The position numbers were made by a program, and so were the translations under genes. A stretch of 64,000 bases of DNA, taken from Acidobacteriota bacterium. Lineage in GTDB: Bacteria > Acidobacteriota > Terriglobia > Bryobacterales > Bryobacteraceae. Of this stretch, positions 8,610 through 17,805 are shown in pieces. The first letter of the stretch is position 1, and every line of letters starts with the position of its first letter. The DNA is taken from contig JANXSF010000090.1 of NCBI GenBank assembly GCA_025352795.1, positions 56,850-120,849 on the forward strand, read 5' to 3'. Under the pieces are notes generated by a model. The model had not been told where the DNA came from, ran no database searches, and saw only the letters and a list, made by a program, of their open reading frames with translations.

Positions 8610-9671
8610 TTGAAAGTTGCGATTGACAGTACGCCCCTCACCGTTTCCAGCGGCGGCATTTCCCGATATACTTCAGCCCTTTTCCAATCGCTGACGGAAT
8701 CCTTCCCGGATGATGAAATCCATTATCTTTCCGACCAGGGCAATCCGTCGCTCACCGTTTGGGAGCGCCGCTGGTGGATGTATGGGCTTCCCAAACAACT
8801 GAGAAAAATGAAGGCCGACGTTTTCCACGGTACAGATTTTTCTGTTCCCTACCTTCCTGCCTGTGCTTCCGTGATGACCGTCCATGACCTATCTCCATGG
8901 ATGAATCCTGATTGGCATCATGGTGCAGGTCGTATTCGCCGCCGCACCCCGCTGCTGTTGCGCCTGGGCCTGGCCACCATGGTTATCACCGATTGCCAAG
9001 CAGTACGCAGAGCGGTGATCAGCCGCTTCCATTTAGCGGAGGATCGGGTGGTGGCCGTCCCATTGGCTGCCGGTGCCCATTTCAAGCCCGTGGCACTGTC
9101 AATGACAATGTCAATGCCATTGTCAATGCCATCTGCCGAACCGTATCTGCTCTATGTGGGTACGCTGGAACCGCGCAAGAACATCCCCTTTCTGGTGGAG
9201 GCCTGGAAGCAAATTTACATTGAACATGGAGTGAAACTTATCCTGGTTGGCCGTCGTCGTGACGATTGCCCACCCATTGCTCAACATCCCGGCTTGGAAT
9301 TTGCCGGTGAAGTGAAGGATGCGGCCCTACCAGGCCTTTATTGCGGAGCCATTGCCGTAGTGTACCCATCGCACTACGAAGGATTCGGATTGCCTGTGCT
9401 GGAAGCCATGGCCTGTGGAGCTCCGGTGATTGCATCCACTGATGCAGCACTCACCGAATTAGCCAACGGAGCGGCCATCCATTGCGATGCTTCCAATCCA
9501 AACCAATGGGCCGAAGCCATGCGGACCGTAATCACCCGACCGGATCGACGACGATCTATGAAGGAGCAAGGACTGCTACGAGCCCATCAATTTTCCTGGC
9601 AGAATACGGCGCGCAAAACACGGGAAGTCTATCAGGAAGCTATCGCTCGTTTTCACCGGGGTGGAAAGTGA
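8610..9671 (+). CDS. GT4 family glycosyltransferase (first of glycan operon)
   Basis: 353-residue GT-B glycosyltransferase, probably adding a sugar from a nucleotide donor to a lipid-linked surface glycan at the cytoplasmic membrane. The TTG start at 8610 gives the typical N-terminus KVAIDSTPLTVSSGGISRYT. The donor domain shows LYVGTLEPRKN and the conserved E-X7-E segment in HYEGFGLPVLEAMACGAPV. AAAGGA sits almost directly before the start. The stop overlaps the next glycosyltransferase start by GTGA, so translation is coupled. A 12-bp tandem repeat encodes an SM(T/P)-rich linker between the two Rossmann halves. Donor and acceptor cannot be predicted. Confidence 0.92.
   Translation: MKVAIDSTPLTVSSGGISRYTSALFQSLTESFPDDEIHYLSDQGNPSLTVWERRWWMYGLPKQLRKMKADVFHGTDFSVPYLPACASVMTVHDLSPWMNPDWHHGAGRIRRRTPLLLRLGLATMVITDCQAVRRAVISRFHLAEDRVVAVPLAAGAHFKPVALSMTMSMPLSMPSAEPYLLYVGTLEPRKNIPFLVEAWKQIYIEHGVKLILVGRRRDDCPPIAQHPGLEFAGEVKDAALPGLYCGAIAVVYPSHYEGFGLPVLEAMACGAPVIASTDAALTELANGAAIHCDASNPNQWAEAMRTVITRPDRRRSMKEQGLLRAHQFSWQNTARKTREVYQEAIARFHRGGK
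9097..9132 (+). repeat. Three in-frame 12-bp tandem repeats inside a glycosyltransferase gene
   Basis: Units TGTCAATGACAA, TGTCAATGCCAT and TGTCAATGCCAT follow one another without gaps. They encode an SMTM/SMPL/SMPS linker just before the donor-domain strand YLLYVG. The unit is a multiple of three, so copy-number change would alter linker length without a frameshift. Confidence 0.85.
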
Positions 9672-10879
9672 AAGCACTTCTGATATCGCCTGAAGCGCCT
9701 TATCCGGCCATCGGTGGCGGTGCACTTCGAACCGCTTCCATGATTGAATTTCTAGCCCGACGCTATGAGTTGGATGTGATTGTGTTCGGTCAGCCAGAGC
9801 ATTCCGATCCGGCTCGCGACTTTCCGCAAGGATTGGTGCGGCGTGTCCTAACCATTCCCTTGCGCCATCATCAGCGGAATCTGTTGGCCAAAGCGTGGCG
9901 CAATGGAACACGTCTATTGCGCGGTATCCCACCCTTGGTGGACCGTTTTCAAGGGTATCAACGGGAAGTCCTGGAAGCGATTGCGGGTCAGCAATACGAA
10001 ATGGCAATGTTTGAACATTTGTGGTGTGCACCGCTGCTGCCGGCAATTCAACCCCATGCCAAACAAACCTGTTTGAACCTGCACAATATAGAATCGACCC
10101 TATTCGATACTTACGCCAAATCAGACCCATGGCCCATTTCCATGGCTCATGAGGGCTGGGCTGAAGCCTGCCGAGCCTTGGAAGCTCAGCTACTCCCACA
10201 ATTTGATTGCCTGCTGACTTGTTCGGTGAGCGACGCGCAAAATATTGGCCAGTATTCCAGCAACATCCACGTGTTCCCTAATTCCATACCGTCCACTCCG
10301 CTGCCGCAAGTGGCGAGGCAGGCAGACCTGGTGTTTTCTGGAAATCTGGAATATCCGCCGAACAAGACGGCTGTGGACTGGTTTTATCGTGAAGTTTGGC
10401 CATTGCTTTCGGCCACCCACCCCTCCGTAACATGGCGAATTGTGGGGCTACATCCCGACGCGGTCCGTGGCGTTGTTGCTGGAGACAAGCGCATTGTGTT
10501 GACTGGCCCCGTGGAAAAGGCTGTACCGGCGATTGCTGCCAGCAGAATCGCCATTGTACCGCTGCTGTCTGGAAGCGGAACACGCATCAAAATCCTGGAG
10601 GCCTGGGCTGCTGGTTTACCGGTGGTTTCCACTACTTTAGGGGCCCAAGGTTTGGATTATGGGGAGGGGAAAGAAATTTTGATTGCCGATACACCCATAA
10701 ACTTTGCGGAAACATTACGAAAGCTTCTCGATAATCCAGACCGCTGCCTGCAACTCGGGGCGGCTGGAAGGTGTTTATACGAAAGGGAATACACGTGGGA
10801 TGCCGCTTGGAAAAAGCTTGAATCGGCCCATCTCTTTCAAAATAATGTAATTCACTCGCAAAACCACGAAGGCCGGTAA
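9668..10879 (+). CDS. GT4 family glycosyltransferase (second of glycan operon)
   Basis: About 403 residues when started at GTG 9668, which overlaps the previous stop (GTGA) and gives the family N-terminus KALLISPEAPYPAIGGGALR. An open frame extends upstream to 9482, but that part lies inside the preceding gene. The C-terminal donor domain carries VFSGNLEYPPNK, WRIVGLHP and SGSGTRIKILEAWAAGLPVV, as in GT4 enzymes of polysaccharide clusters. It is expected to be cytosolic or membrane-peripheral and to act with the glycosyltransferases around it. Sugar specificity is unknown. Confidence 0.9.
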   Translation: MKALLISPEAPYPAIGGGALRTASMIEFLARRYELDVIVFGQPEHSDPARDFPQGLVRRVLTIPLRHHQRNLLAKAWRNGTRLLRGIPPLVDRFQGYQREVLEAIAGQQYEMAMFEHLWCAPLLPAIQPHAKQTCLNLHNIESTLFDTYAKSDPWPISMAHEGWAEACRALEAQLLPQFDCLLTCSVSDAQNIGQYSSNIHVFPNSIPSTPLPQVARQADLVFSGNLEYPPNKTAVDWFYREVWPLLSATHPSVTWRIVGLHPDAVRGVVAGDKRIVLTGPVEKAVPAIAASRIAIVPLLSGSGTRIKILEAWAAGLPVVSTTLGAQGLDYGEGKEILIADTPINFAETLRKLLDNPDRCLQLGAAGRCLYEREYTWDAAWKKLESAHLFQNNVIHSQNHEGR

Positions 10880-10903
10880 CGATCTATAATTAGAGACACG
10901 CGC

Positions 10904-12049
10904 ATGCGTTTTTGTGTAGATGCACATGCCTTAGGGCGTCATTTAACGGGGAACGAGGCTTACGTTCGAAACCTTCTCGATGGATTCGAGGAGTTAAACG
11001 AAGACTCGGAGTTTCTGGCCTATGTGTCGGCTCCAGGTGCGGAGAGGCTTGTCCCGGCGCGCTTTGAAACCAGGACAATTTCCGGCAACCCGTTTGTCCG
11101 ACTCGGCTACGACCTTTCCCGAAAACTTCGCCAGGATAAAGCCGATTTAGTTCACGTGCAATTTACCGGACCCATCGCCTGTCCCGTCCCTGTGGTAGTC
11201 AGCGTTCATGACGTCAGCTTTCTGGAACATCCGGAATTTTTCACGCGAGCCCGCAGATTGCAACTTCAATACACAGTAAAAAGAACTGTTCAATCTGCAT
11301 CCCGCGTTCTGACACTTAGTGAATTTTCGCGCCAAGGAATCGCCCGGGCTTACGACATGGACCCGGCCCGGATTGCAGTGGTGCCAGCGGGAGTTTCCAG
11401 AGCGTTCCGTCCGCAGCCCAGGCAACATGCCAAGGCTTTTGTGGAAGGCAGGTTCAAAGTCCCCGGCCCGTTTATCCTAACCGTGGGCGACCTGCAACCG
11501 CGTAAGAACCAAATCGGTTTGATTCGGGCATTTGAGGAACTGCTTTGCGCTCATCCTGACCTGCCGCATTATCTGGTGCTGGTGGGGAAGGAAACCTGGT
11601 TTGCCCCACATGTCCATCAGGCAGCGAAGAAGTCTTTGGTGAAAGACAGGATCCACTTCACAGATTACGTGAACGAAAAAGAACTGCTGCAATTGTACAG
11701 TGCTTGCGACATTTTTGTGTTCCCTTCCTTTTATGAAGGCTTTGGCTTGCCCATTCTGGAAGCTATGGCATGCGGCAGGGCGGTGGCCTGTTCCAATTCC
11801 TCAGCCATGCCGGAAGTGGCCGATTCGGCAGGATTGTTGTTCAACCCTGAATCGACCAGTGAGATGGTGCGGGCGATGCGCGACCTGTTGTTGAACCCTG
11901 AGTTGCGCCAGCGCATGGAACGTCTTGGGCAACAGAATGCGGCGCAATTTTCGTGGGCCAGAACGGCGCAAATGACGATTGAGGTATATCACGAAGTATG
12001 TGGAGAAAACCTGCGCACTCGGTCGCGCAAGGCCACGGCGGTAAGGTGA
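10904..12049 (+). CDS. GT4 family glycosyltransferase (third of glycan operon)
   Basis: 381-residue GT-B enzyme. The N-terminus MRFCVDAHALGRHLTGNEAY resembles mannosyltransferase-like GT4 proteins. The donor half shows LTVGDLQPRKN and FYEGFGLPILEAMACGRAV with the E-X7-E pair. It starts 24 bases after the previous gene and ends with a TGATG overlap into the DUF3108 gene. It is probably part of the same surface-glycan operon. Linkage and substrate are not predictable from the sequence. Confidence 0.92.
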   Translation: MRFCVDAHALGRHLTGNEAYVRNLLDGFEELNEDSEFLAYVSAPGAERLVPARFETRTISGNPFVRLGYDLSRKLRQDKADLVHVQFTGPIACPVPVVVSVHDVSFLEHPEFFTRARRLQLQYTVKRTVQSASRVLTLSEFSRQGIARAYDMDPARIAVVPAGVSRAFRPQPRQHAKAFVEGRFKVPGPFILTVGDLQPRKNQIGLIRAFEELLCAHPDLPHYLVLVGKETWFAPHVHQAAKKSLVKDRIHFTDYVNEKELLQLYSACDIFVFPSFYEGFGLPILEAMACGRAVACSNSSAMPEVADSAGLLFNPESTSEMVRAMRDLLLNPELRQRMERLGQQNAAQFSWARTAQMTIEVYHEVCGENLRTRSRKATAVR

Positions 12050-12735
12050 TGATTGCTCCAAAGGATCGTTTCTTGTGCCTTGCCTTGCTGTGCATTACCT
12101 CCCTTCAAGCAGCCACCAAACCAAACGCTGAAACCTTGCGATACCAGTTGAATTGGCCGAGTGGCATTAGTCTTGGTGAAGCACAACTGAAAACCATTCC
12201 CACCGAAGGCAATTGGAAACTGGAACTGACCATGGATGCATCCATTCCGGCGTTCCAAATTTTGGACCGCTTCAGCGCTACCCTCAACGCTGGCTTATGC
12301 TCTGTAGAATTCTCACGCGCTTCGGCTCACGGCAATCGTAAATCGAAAGAGACCACTACGTTCGATCTTGCCGCAGCCAATGCCCAAAGGAAAACTGATG
12401 GCGGCGGGACTACAGAATTCAGTACGAATTCCTGCCCACACGATGCCTTAGGATTTCTCTTCTATGCTCGCCAGGAATTGATCAGTGGGCGCGTTCCACA
12501 AGCCCAAATCGTTTACTACGGCGGACCTTACGACGTTCAGTTTGAACTGCTGGGGACGCAACTGATTCCCATTGGAGGCACGCCCACCAATTCCGATAAG
12601 TATCGCGTCAGCTTCAAGGGTCCAGCATCAAAAGCCACCTTTGAAGTATTCTTTGCCAGGAATGAATCGCGCACGCCTGTGTTGTTCCGCGTACCTTTTT
12701 CACTTGGAACTTTTTCCATGGAGTTGGTCCCCTGA
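12049..12735 (+). CDS. DUF3108 domain secreted protein
   Basis: About 228 residues with a signal peptide (FLCLALLCITSLQAA). The rest matches the DUF3108 pattern: YQLNWPSGISLGEAQL near the start, SIPAFQILDRFSATLNA, a mid-region FLFYARQELISG and a closing FRVPFSLGTFSMEL strand. DUF3108 proteins are periplasmic beta-rich proteins of unknown function. ATG at 12049 overlaps the preceding stop by one base; GTG at 12046 is an alternative. The last codons overlap the likely CTG start of the next gene. Its place inside a glycan operon suggests a periplasmic role in glycan handling, which is inference. Confidence 0.8.
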   Translation: MIAPKDRFLCLALLCITSLQAATKPNAETLRYQLNWPSGISLGEAQLKTIPTEGNWKLELTMDASIPAFQILDRFSATLNAGLCSVEFSRASAHGNRKSKETTTFDLAAANAQRKTDGGGTTEFSTNSCPHDALGFLFYARQELISGRVPQAQIVYYGGPYDVQFELLGTQLIPIGGTPTNSDKYRVSFKGPASKATFEVFFARNESRTPVLFRVPFSLGTFSMELVP

Positions 12736-14726
12736 AGATCGCGTTTTTTTCACCTATGCCGCCTACTAAGAGCGGCATTGCCGATTATTCTGCTGTGCTG
12801 GTTGATCATTTGAAAGCGCTGGCTGATGTGGAGGTGTTCCACGCCAAGCCCGATTCATTCAACCCGGCGGACTATGATGCACTGCTGTATCAGATAGGCA
12901 ATAATCCGCATCACGAATTTGTCTATGAAATGGCACTGGAATTTCCGGGCACGGTGGTGATGCACGAATCGAACCTGCATCATTTGATGGCCGGGCTGAC
13001 CATCAAGCGCAACGATTGGGATAGCTACGTGCTGGAATGTGAGCACGACGGCGGCCCTGCAGCACTGGCCTTTGCCCAACGCGTGAGGAAATTGGAAGTG
13101 GGTCCAGACTATGACGGTGTGCCCATGCTGCGCCGTATTTTGGAACATTCGAAGGCGGCCATTGTTCATAGCAAAGCTGTGCAAACTGACTTGCGTAACG
13201 CTGGATTCAGTGGGCCGATAGCGCGAATCCCACATGGTGCCTGGCTGCCTGATTCGGATCGCATGAACTTCCGCCATAAGTTGGGTCTGGATGAAACCAC
13301 TCCACTGATTGGCATTTTCGGATTCTTGAAGCCGTATAAGAGAATTGCTGAATCTTTACGGGCATTTCGTCGATTGGTGCGTTTGCGGGACGATGCCAAA
13401 ATGATTCTGGTGGGCGAAGCGCATGCTGATTTCCCGTTGGCTGAATTGATTCGCAGCCTGGGATTGCAAGAGAATGTGCGGATGTTGGGATTCACGCCGC
13501 TGGAAGATTTTGCCGGATATATTTCCGCCGTCGATGTGGTTTTGAATCTGCGCTTCCCAACGGTAGGAGAAAGCTCAGGGACGTTGTTGCGATCGTTGGG
13601 TCTGGGACAGCCCGTGTTGGTGAGTGACGTAGGAAGCTTCGCCGAATTTCCTGATTCCATTTGTCTAAAAGTTCCAGTGGATTCCCGCGAAGAAGACACT
13701 ATTTTTGAGTATCTGAATCTGCTGGTTTCCCGACCACAGTTGGCTAGGGAAATTGGGGAAAGGGCTCGTGACTGGGTGGCCCGCGAATGCAATTGGGAAC
13801 TGGCAGCGGAACGCTATGTGGATTTCCTGCGGTCGGTAAGAGACGGGTCGGAATGGGCTCAGCCGGAGGAAGCACCTCCGTCGCAAGAGCTTTCACCAGA
13901 AACCGTAGAACTGTTGGCCAGGCCATTACTGCACCATGTGGAACCGGAATATATTCTGGGCTGGAGCAGTGAATCGAGGGACTACGCCGATACCCACATT
14001 ACACGGCTGATTAAGACTCTGGACATCACCCCTGAGGGCGGTCCGGAGGATCGAATTTTGGAGATGGGTGCTTACCTGCAGGTGACGGCGGCGCTCAAAA
14101 CGAAGTTGGGCTATGGTGAGGTGCGCGGCTGCTATTATGGCGTGGCTGGCCATACAGATTCGAAATCAGCGACCAGCGATAAGGGTGAAGTCTTTACGTG
14201 CGATGTGGATTTGTTCGATGCGGAAAAAGATCGCTTCCCTTACCCCGATGAACATTTCACCACCGTGCTGTGTGGGGAATTGATTGAGCACTTGCCGTCA
14301 GACCCAATGTTCATGATGAGCGAAGTGAATCGCATTCTGAAACCCGGCGGACACTTTGTGGTGACCACACCGAACATTGGATCTTTACGGGCCATTAAAG
14401 CGATTCTGGAAGGCTACCACCCAGGATTTTTTCCAGCTTACATTCGACCATCGAAGCCGGGGGAGGAAGTGGAGGCTCGGCACAATCGTGAATATACGCC
14501 TCGGGAAATCCATCGTTTGTTGAGTGATGCTGGATTCGACGTGACACTGCTGGAGACGGGTCCGTTCCGCGATGAACCGCAGCCAGGGCATGGTTGGGTG
14601 AAGAATTTGCTGGAACGGTATCAGCTTTCCGGTGAACTTCGGGGCGATGGAATCTATGCGGTGGGCAGAAAGAGTGGGTCCATCAAAGTGCGCTATCCAG
14701 CTTGGCTCTATGAAGGTGGCGACTAG
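12732..14726 (+). CDS. Bifunctional GT4 glycosyltransferase / class I SAM methyltransferase
   Basis: A two-domain fusion of about 664 residues. The N-terminal ~375 residues are a GT-B enzyme (PTKSGIADYSA, IGIFGFLKPYKR, a degenerate GESSGTLLRSLGLGQPVL donor segment). The C-terminal ~230 residues are a class I methyltransferase with ILEMGAYLQVTAAL, PYPDEHFTTVLCGELIEHL and RILKPGGHFVVTTPN. The first ATG (12756) would cut into the N-terminal beta strand. CTG at 12732 restores KIAFFSPMPP, the usual start of this family, and overlaps the previous stop (CTGA), so I prefer it. It may add and then methylate a sugar, for example to cap a growing chain. Chain capping is inference. Confidence 0.85.
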   Translation: MKIAFFSPMPPTKSGIADYSAVLVDHLKALADVEVFHAKPDSFNPADYDALLYQIGNNPHHEFVYEMALEFPGTVVMHESNLHHLMAGLTIKRNDWDSYVLECEHDGGPAALAFAQRVRKLEVGPDYDGVPMLRRILEHSKAAIVHSKAVQTDLRNAGFSGPIARIPHGAWLPDSDRMNFRHKLGLDETTPLIGIFGFLKPYKRIAESLRAFRRLVRLRDDAKMILVGEAHADFPLAELIRSLGLQENVRMLGFTPLEDFAGYISAVDVVLNLRFPTVGESSGTLLRSLGLGQPVLVSDVGSFAEFPDSICLKVPVDSREEDTIFEYLNLLVSRPQLAREIGERARDWVARECNWELAAERYVDFLRSVRDGSEWAQPEEAPPSQELSPETVELLARPLLHHVEPEYILGWSSESRDYADTHITRLIKTLDITPEGGPEDRILEMGAYLQVTAALKTKLGYGEVRGCYYGVAGHTDSKSATSDKGEVFTCDVDLFDAEKDRFPYPDEHFTTVLCGELIEHLPSDPMFMMSEVNRILKPGGHFVVTTPNIGSLRAIKAILEGYHPGFFPAYIRPSKPGEEVEARHNREYTPREIHRLLSDAGFDVTLLETGPFRDEPQPGHGWVKNLLERYQLSGELRGDGIYAVGRKSGSIKVRYPAWLYEGGD

Positions 14727-15884
14727 GTGGATGTGAAAGTAATATTGCCCTCGGATTGGCGCGCTGGATTTACCAGCCCTGGCCAAGTGGCGATTGCTTA
14801 TCAGGCTTATGAACCCGCGCAAGGTGCTTTTCTTTTTGAAGGCGAATGGGAGCCTGTGGAGGATGCTGGTGAGCATACTGTTACAATTCCTGTTCCTGAA
14901 GAAGAGGGTCGCTATCAATTTTGGGTAAGCCTGGTGCATGCAACACAAGGCTGGGCCTATGAACACGGCAAGTCTTTTTTATTGATTGATGCAGAAGTAA
15001 ACCATGGCGAAATGCGGATTTTGGAAGAACGAAGGACCACACTGCGAGGTTTGCGGATGCGGTTACTTCCCTCCACTTTATGGCGAGCCATCAGGGCGCC
15101 TTTCACAACGATTACAACTCACTGGGGCTTAATTAGCGCTATGGTGGAACGCGATATTCTGGCGCGGTACAAGGGATCTTTCGGTGATATTTTTTGGACG
15201 CTGTTGCAACCCATATTGCTGATGTCCACGTACTTTTTCGTGTTTGGTGTAGTGCTGCATTCTTCATACGATGGCGACCGAACGCCTGCCGGTTATGCAC
15301 TATTTTTCTTGTGCGGCATGTTGCCATGGCTGGCGTTTTCAGAATCCATGGGCCGCGCCCCTTTCGTGGTTTGGGAGCATCGAAATTTCGTCAAGAAGCT
15401 GCTGTTTCCTGTGGAGATATTACCGGTGAACCTGACCCTTTCAGGCCTGGTCACCAGCGGCTTAGCTTTTGTGGTCTACCTGTTCTTCATGATGGCGGCG
15501 AAGGGATTTTTGCAGAAGAGTATGGTGTGGTTGCCGATGGTGGTGATTCCGCAGATTTTGTTCACCATGGGCATGTGCTGGCTGATGGCCGTAGCCGGAG
15601 TGTTTGTGCGCGACCTGGTGCAAATCAATGGTTTCCTGCTGACTCTGTGGTTCTTCCTGACGCCCATTTGTTATTCAGACAAGTCACTTCCACAACAAGC
15701 CATGCCGTTATTTCGTCGCAACCCGATGTACGCGTTTGTCCGTGGGTATCGGCTGATTTTATTGGAAGGTCGCGCCCCGGAATTTGAACCTATGTTGAAG
15801 GTTTGGATCCTTTCCATTTTCCTGTTTTTCTTTGGACATTGGCTGTTCAAGCGGATGAAGCGGCAGTTCGCCGATATTGTGTAG
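14727..15884 (+). CDS. wzm: Wzm-type ABC transporter permease for polysaccharide export, with N-terminal extra domain
   Basis: 385 residues. Residues about 125-385 are an ABC-2 permease of the O-antigen/teichoic-acid exporter type: LISAMVERDILARYKGS, FGDIFWTLLQPILLM, six hydrophobic segments, and LRRNPMYAFVRGYR-like ending. The first ~95 residues are soluble and beta-rich (VAIAYQAYEP, EGRYQFWVSLVHATQGW). They look similar in style to the C-terminal carbohydrate-binding domain normally found on the Wzt ATPase. The GTG start follows the previous stop directly. No Wzt-like ATPase gene lies in the window, so the partner must be elsewhere. Export of the glycan made by the upstream enzymes is the likely role. 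Confidence 0.88.
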   Translation: MDVKVILPSDWRAGFTSPGQVAIAYQAYEPAQGAFLFEGEWEPVEDAGEHTVTIPVPEEEGRYQFWVSLVHATQGWAYEHGKSFLLIDAEVNHGEMRILEERRTTLRGLRMRLLPSTLWRAIRAPFTTITTHWGLISAMVERDILARYKGSFGDIFWTLLQPILLMSTYFFVFGVVLHSSYDGDRTPAGYALFFLCGMLPWLAFSESMGRAPFVVWEHRNFVKKLLFPVEILPVNLTLSGLVTSGLAFVVYLFFMMAAKGFLQKSMVWLPMVVIPQILFTMGMCWLMAVAGVFVRDLVQINGFLLTLWFFLTPICYSDKSLPQQAMPLFRRNPMYAFVRGYRLILLEGRAPEFEPMLKVWILSIFLFFFGHWLFKRMKRQFADIV

Positions 15885-15947
15885 CGGAGTTATGTTGTCG
15901 GGGTCAGTCAGCGATAGGCTACCCTAATTTGAAGGAGTCTTTCGTCT

Positions 15948-17522
15948 ATGCGAGTTCTGGCTACACTGCTGCTAACTGCGGCATTTTTAAATGCACAACC
16001 GGGGAAAGAAGCGGCGATGAAGGCTGATCTACTGGGCCAAGTGGATGCGATGAAAAAGCAGACCCAGGTGATGGTGGATAGCGTTTTCAGTTTCGGAGAA
16101 CTTGGTTTTCAGGAAATAGAAACGTCGAAATACCTGACTGGTATTTTGGAAAAAGAAGGTTTCACCATTGAACGCGGCGTGGCGGGAATTCCTACGGCTT
16201 GGGTGGCAACCTGGGGCAAAGGGAAGCCGGTGATCTCACTTGGTTCCGATATTGATTGCATTCCACAAGCTTCGCAAAAGCCCGGTGTGGGCTATCACGA
16301 AGCACAGATTGATGGTGCGCCCGGCCATGGTGAAGGTCACAACTCCGGCGTTCCGCTGAACATTACCGCCGCACTTGCGGTGAAGAAAATCATGGAGAGG
16401 GAACATCTGCAGGGCACCTTGAAATTGTGGCCAGGGGTTGCTGAAGAACAGTTGGGAAGCAAGGCTTATTTGGTTCGTGCTGGCATATTCAAAGATGTGG
16501 ATGTGGTGCTGTTCACTCATGTGGCATCGGAGTTCGGAGTGTCCTGGGGAGGCGGCAGCGGCACCGGTATGGTGTCTGTTGAATATCAGTTCAAGGGCGA
16601 GAGTGCCCATAGTGCCGGTGCACCATGGCGTGGCAAAAGTGCATTGGACGCAGTGGAGTTGATGGACATTGGCTGGAACTTTCGTCGCGAACATTTGCGA
16701 CTGGCGCAACGTTCGCACTATGTGATCACCAATGGTGGTGATCAGCCGAACGTGGTTCCGCAAACGGCTTCGGTTTGGTATTACTTCAGAGAGCTCGACT
16801 ATACGCACGTGATTGACCTTTGGAAAATCGGCGATAACATGGCCAAGGCAGCCACGTTGATGACCGATACAACCTACACGTCGCGGCTGCTGGGCAGCGC
16901 TTGGGCAGGGCATTTCAACAAGCCGATTGCCGAAGCGATGTACGAGAACATCAAGAAGGTGGGTTTGCCTGTTTGGTCTGATGACGATCAGGCATTGGCC
17001 AAGGCTCTGCAAAAAGAGTTGAAGGTTCCGGTGAAGGGATTGCCCATGAAGGTGGAAGATATTCATGTGCCGAAAACGCCCGATGCCAACGGGGAAGTGA
17101 TTCCCACCAACTCAGGGTCGGACGATATCGGCGACATTTCCTGGGTGGTGCCGACGGTGACGTTGCGGTATCCCGCGAACATCCCCGGAGGCCCTGGCCA
17201 CAACTGGGCGAACGCAATTGCCATGGCCACTCCGATTGCGCATAAAGGTTCGCTGGCTGGAGCCAAAGTGCAGGCACTGACGATGCTGGACATGTTGCTG
17301 CATCCGGAACTGGTGACAAAGGCGTGGGAGTATTTCAACGATGTGCAGACGAAGGAAGTGAAGTATAAAAGCTTTCTGCGCGATGGGGATCAGCCAGCAC
17401 TTTGGTTGAATAAGAAGATTATGGATGAGCATCGACCAGCGATGCGTAAGCTGTATTATGATTCGGCGAAGTTCGATACGTATTTGGAGCAGTTGGGGAT
17501 TAAGTATCCTGTGATGCGGTAG
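15948..17522 (+). CDS. Secreted M20 family amidohydrolase (AbgB-like)
   Basis: 524 residues with a signal peptide (MRVLATLLLTAAFLNAQ). The metallopeptidase M20 fold is shown by LGSDIDCIPQ, the metal-site region GHGEGHNSG, the catalytic glutamates in GVAEEQLGSKA, and the dimerisation-domain motif GESAHSAGAPWRGKSALDA. It is closest in style to AbgB, the aminobenzoyl-glutamate utilisation subunit B. The likely reaction is hydrolysis of an N-acyl amino acid or small dipeptide, here outside the cytoplasm. GAAGGAG lies a normal distance before ATG. It is a single gene after the glycan operon. Confidence 0.88.
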   Translation: MRVLATLLLTAAFLNAQPGKEAAMKADLLGQVDAMKKQTQVMVDSVFSFGELGFQEIETSKYLTGILEKEGFTIERGVAGIPTAWVATWGKGKPVISLGSDIDCIPQASQKPGVGYHEAQIDGAPGHGEGHNSGVPLNITAALAVKKIMEREHLQGTLKLWPGVAEEQLGSKAYLVRAGIFKDVDVVLFTHVASEFGVSWGGGSGTGMVSVEYQFKGESAHSAGAPWRGKSALDAVELMDIGWNFRREHLRLAQRSHYVITNGGDQPNVVPQTASVWYYFRELDYTHVIDLWKIGDNMAKAATLMTDTTYTSRLLGSAWAGHFNKPIAEAMYENIKKVGLPVWSDDDQALAKALQKELKVPVKGLPMKVEDIHVPKTPDANGEVIPTNSGSDDIGDISWVVPTVTLRYPANIPGGPGHNWANAIAMATPIAHKGSLAGAKVQALTMLDMLLHPELVTKAWEYFNDVQTKEVKYKSFLRDGDQPALWLNKKIMDEHRPAMRKLYYDSAKFDTYLEQLGIKYPVMR

Positions 17523-17577
17523 GTTCAACTCCGCCCCGGAAAGCTTAGCGGTATTGTGGTTGAAGGAGCACAGTTCA

Positions 17578-17805
17578 ATGGAAAATCAATTTACGCAGCA
17601 GCAGGAAGCGCAATTGGCACAGATTGCCCTCCGTGGCGGAAAAACTGATGCGGGCGAATTGTTGAAGGATGCTGCCTTACGGCTTCTTGACCAGGAAGCG
17701 CATTTTCGCTCCGCCGTGGCGGAAGGCAAAGCCTACGCCGACCGCGGGGAATTTATCGAAGAAGAGGAAATGGACGCCCGATTTGAAGAGATGCTCCGCT
17801 CCTAA
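17578..17805 (+). CDS. ParD/Phd-like antitoxin of a broken ParDE module
   Basis: 75 residues beginning MENQFTQQQEAQL, preceded by GAAGGAG ten bases upstream; an earlier ATG (17554) lacks a ribosome site. The acidic, helical protein ends with EGKAYADRGEFIEEEEMDARFEEML, the form seen in small antitoxins paired with ParE toxins. The reading frame of a ParE-type toxin starts at 17806, directly after the stop, but that gene is truncated. The antitoxin therefore now appears to lack a working partner. Confidence 0.7.
   Translation: MENQFTQQQEAQLAQIALRGGKTDAGELLKDAALRLLDQEAHFRSAVAEGKAYADRGEFIEEEEMDARFEEMLRS

Noticed and set aside
9482..9667. Upstream extension of the second glycosyltransferase
   Set aside because: It overlaps the preceding gene in another frame; the family N-terminus begins at GTG 9668.
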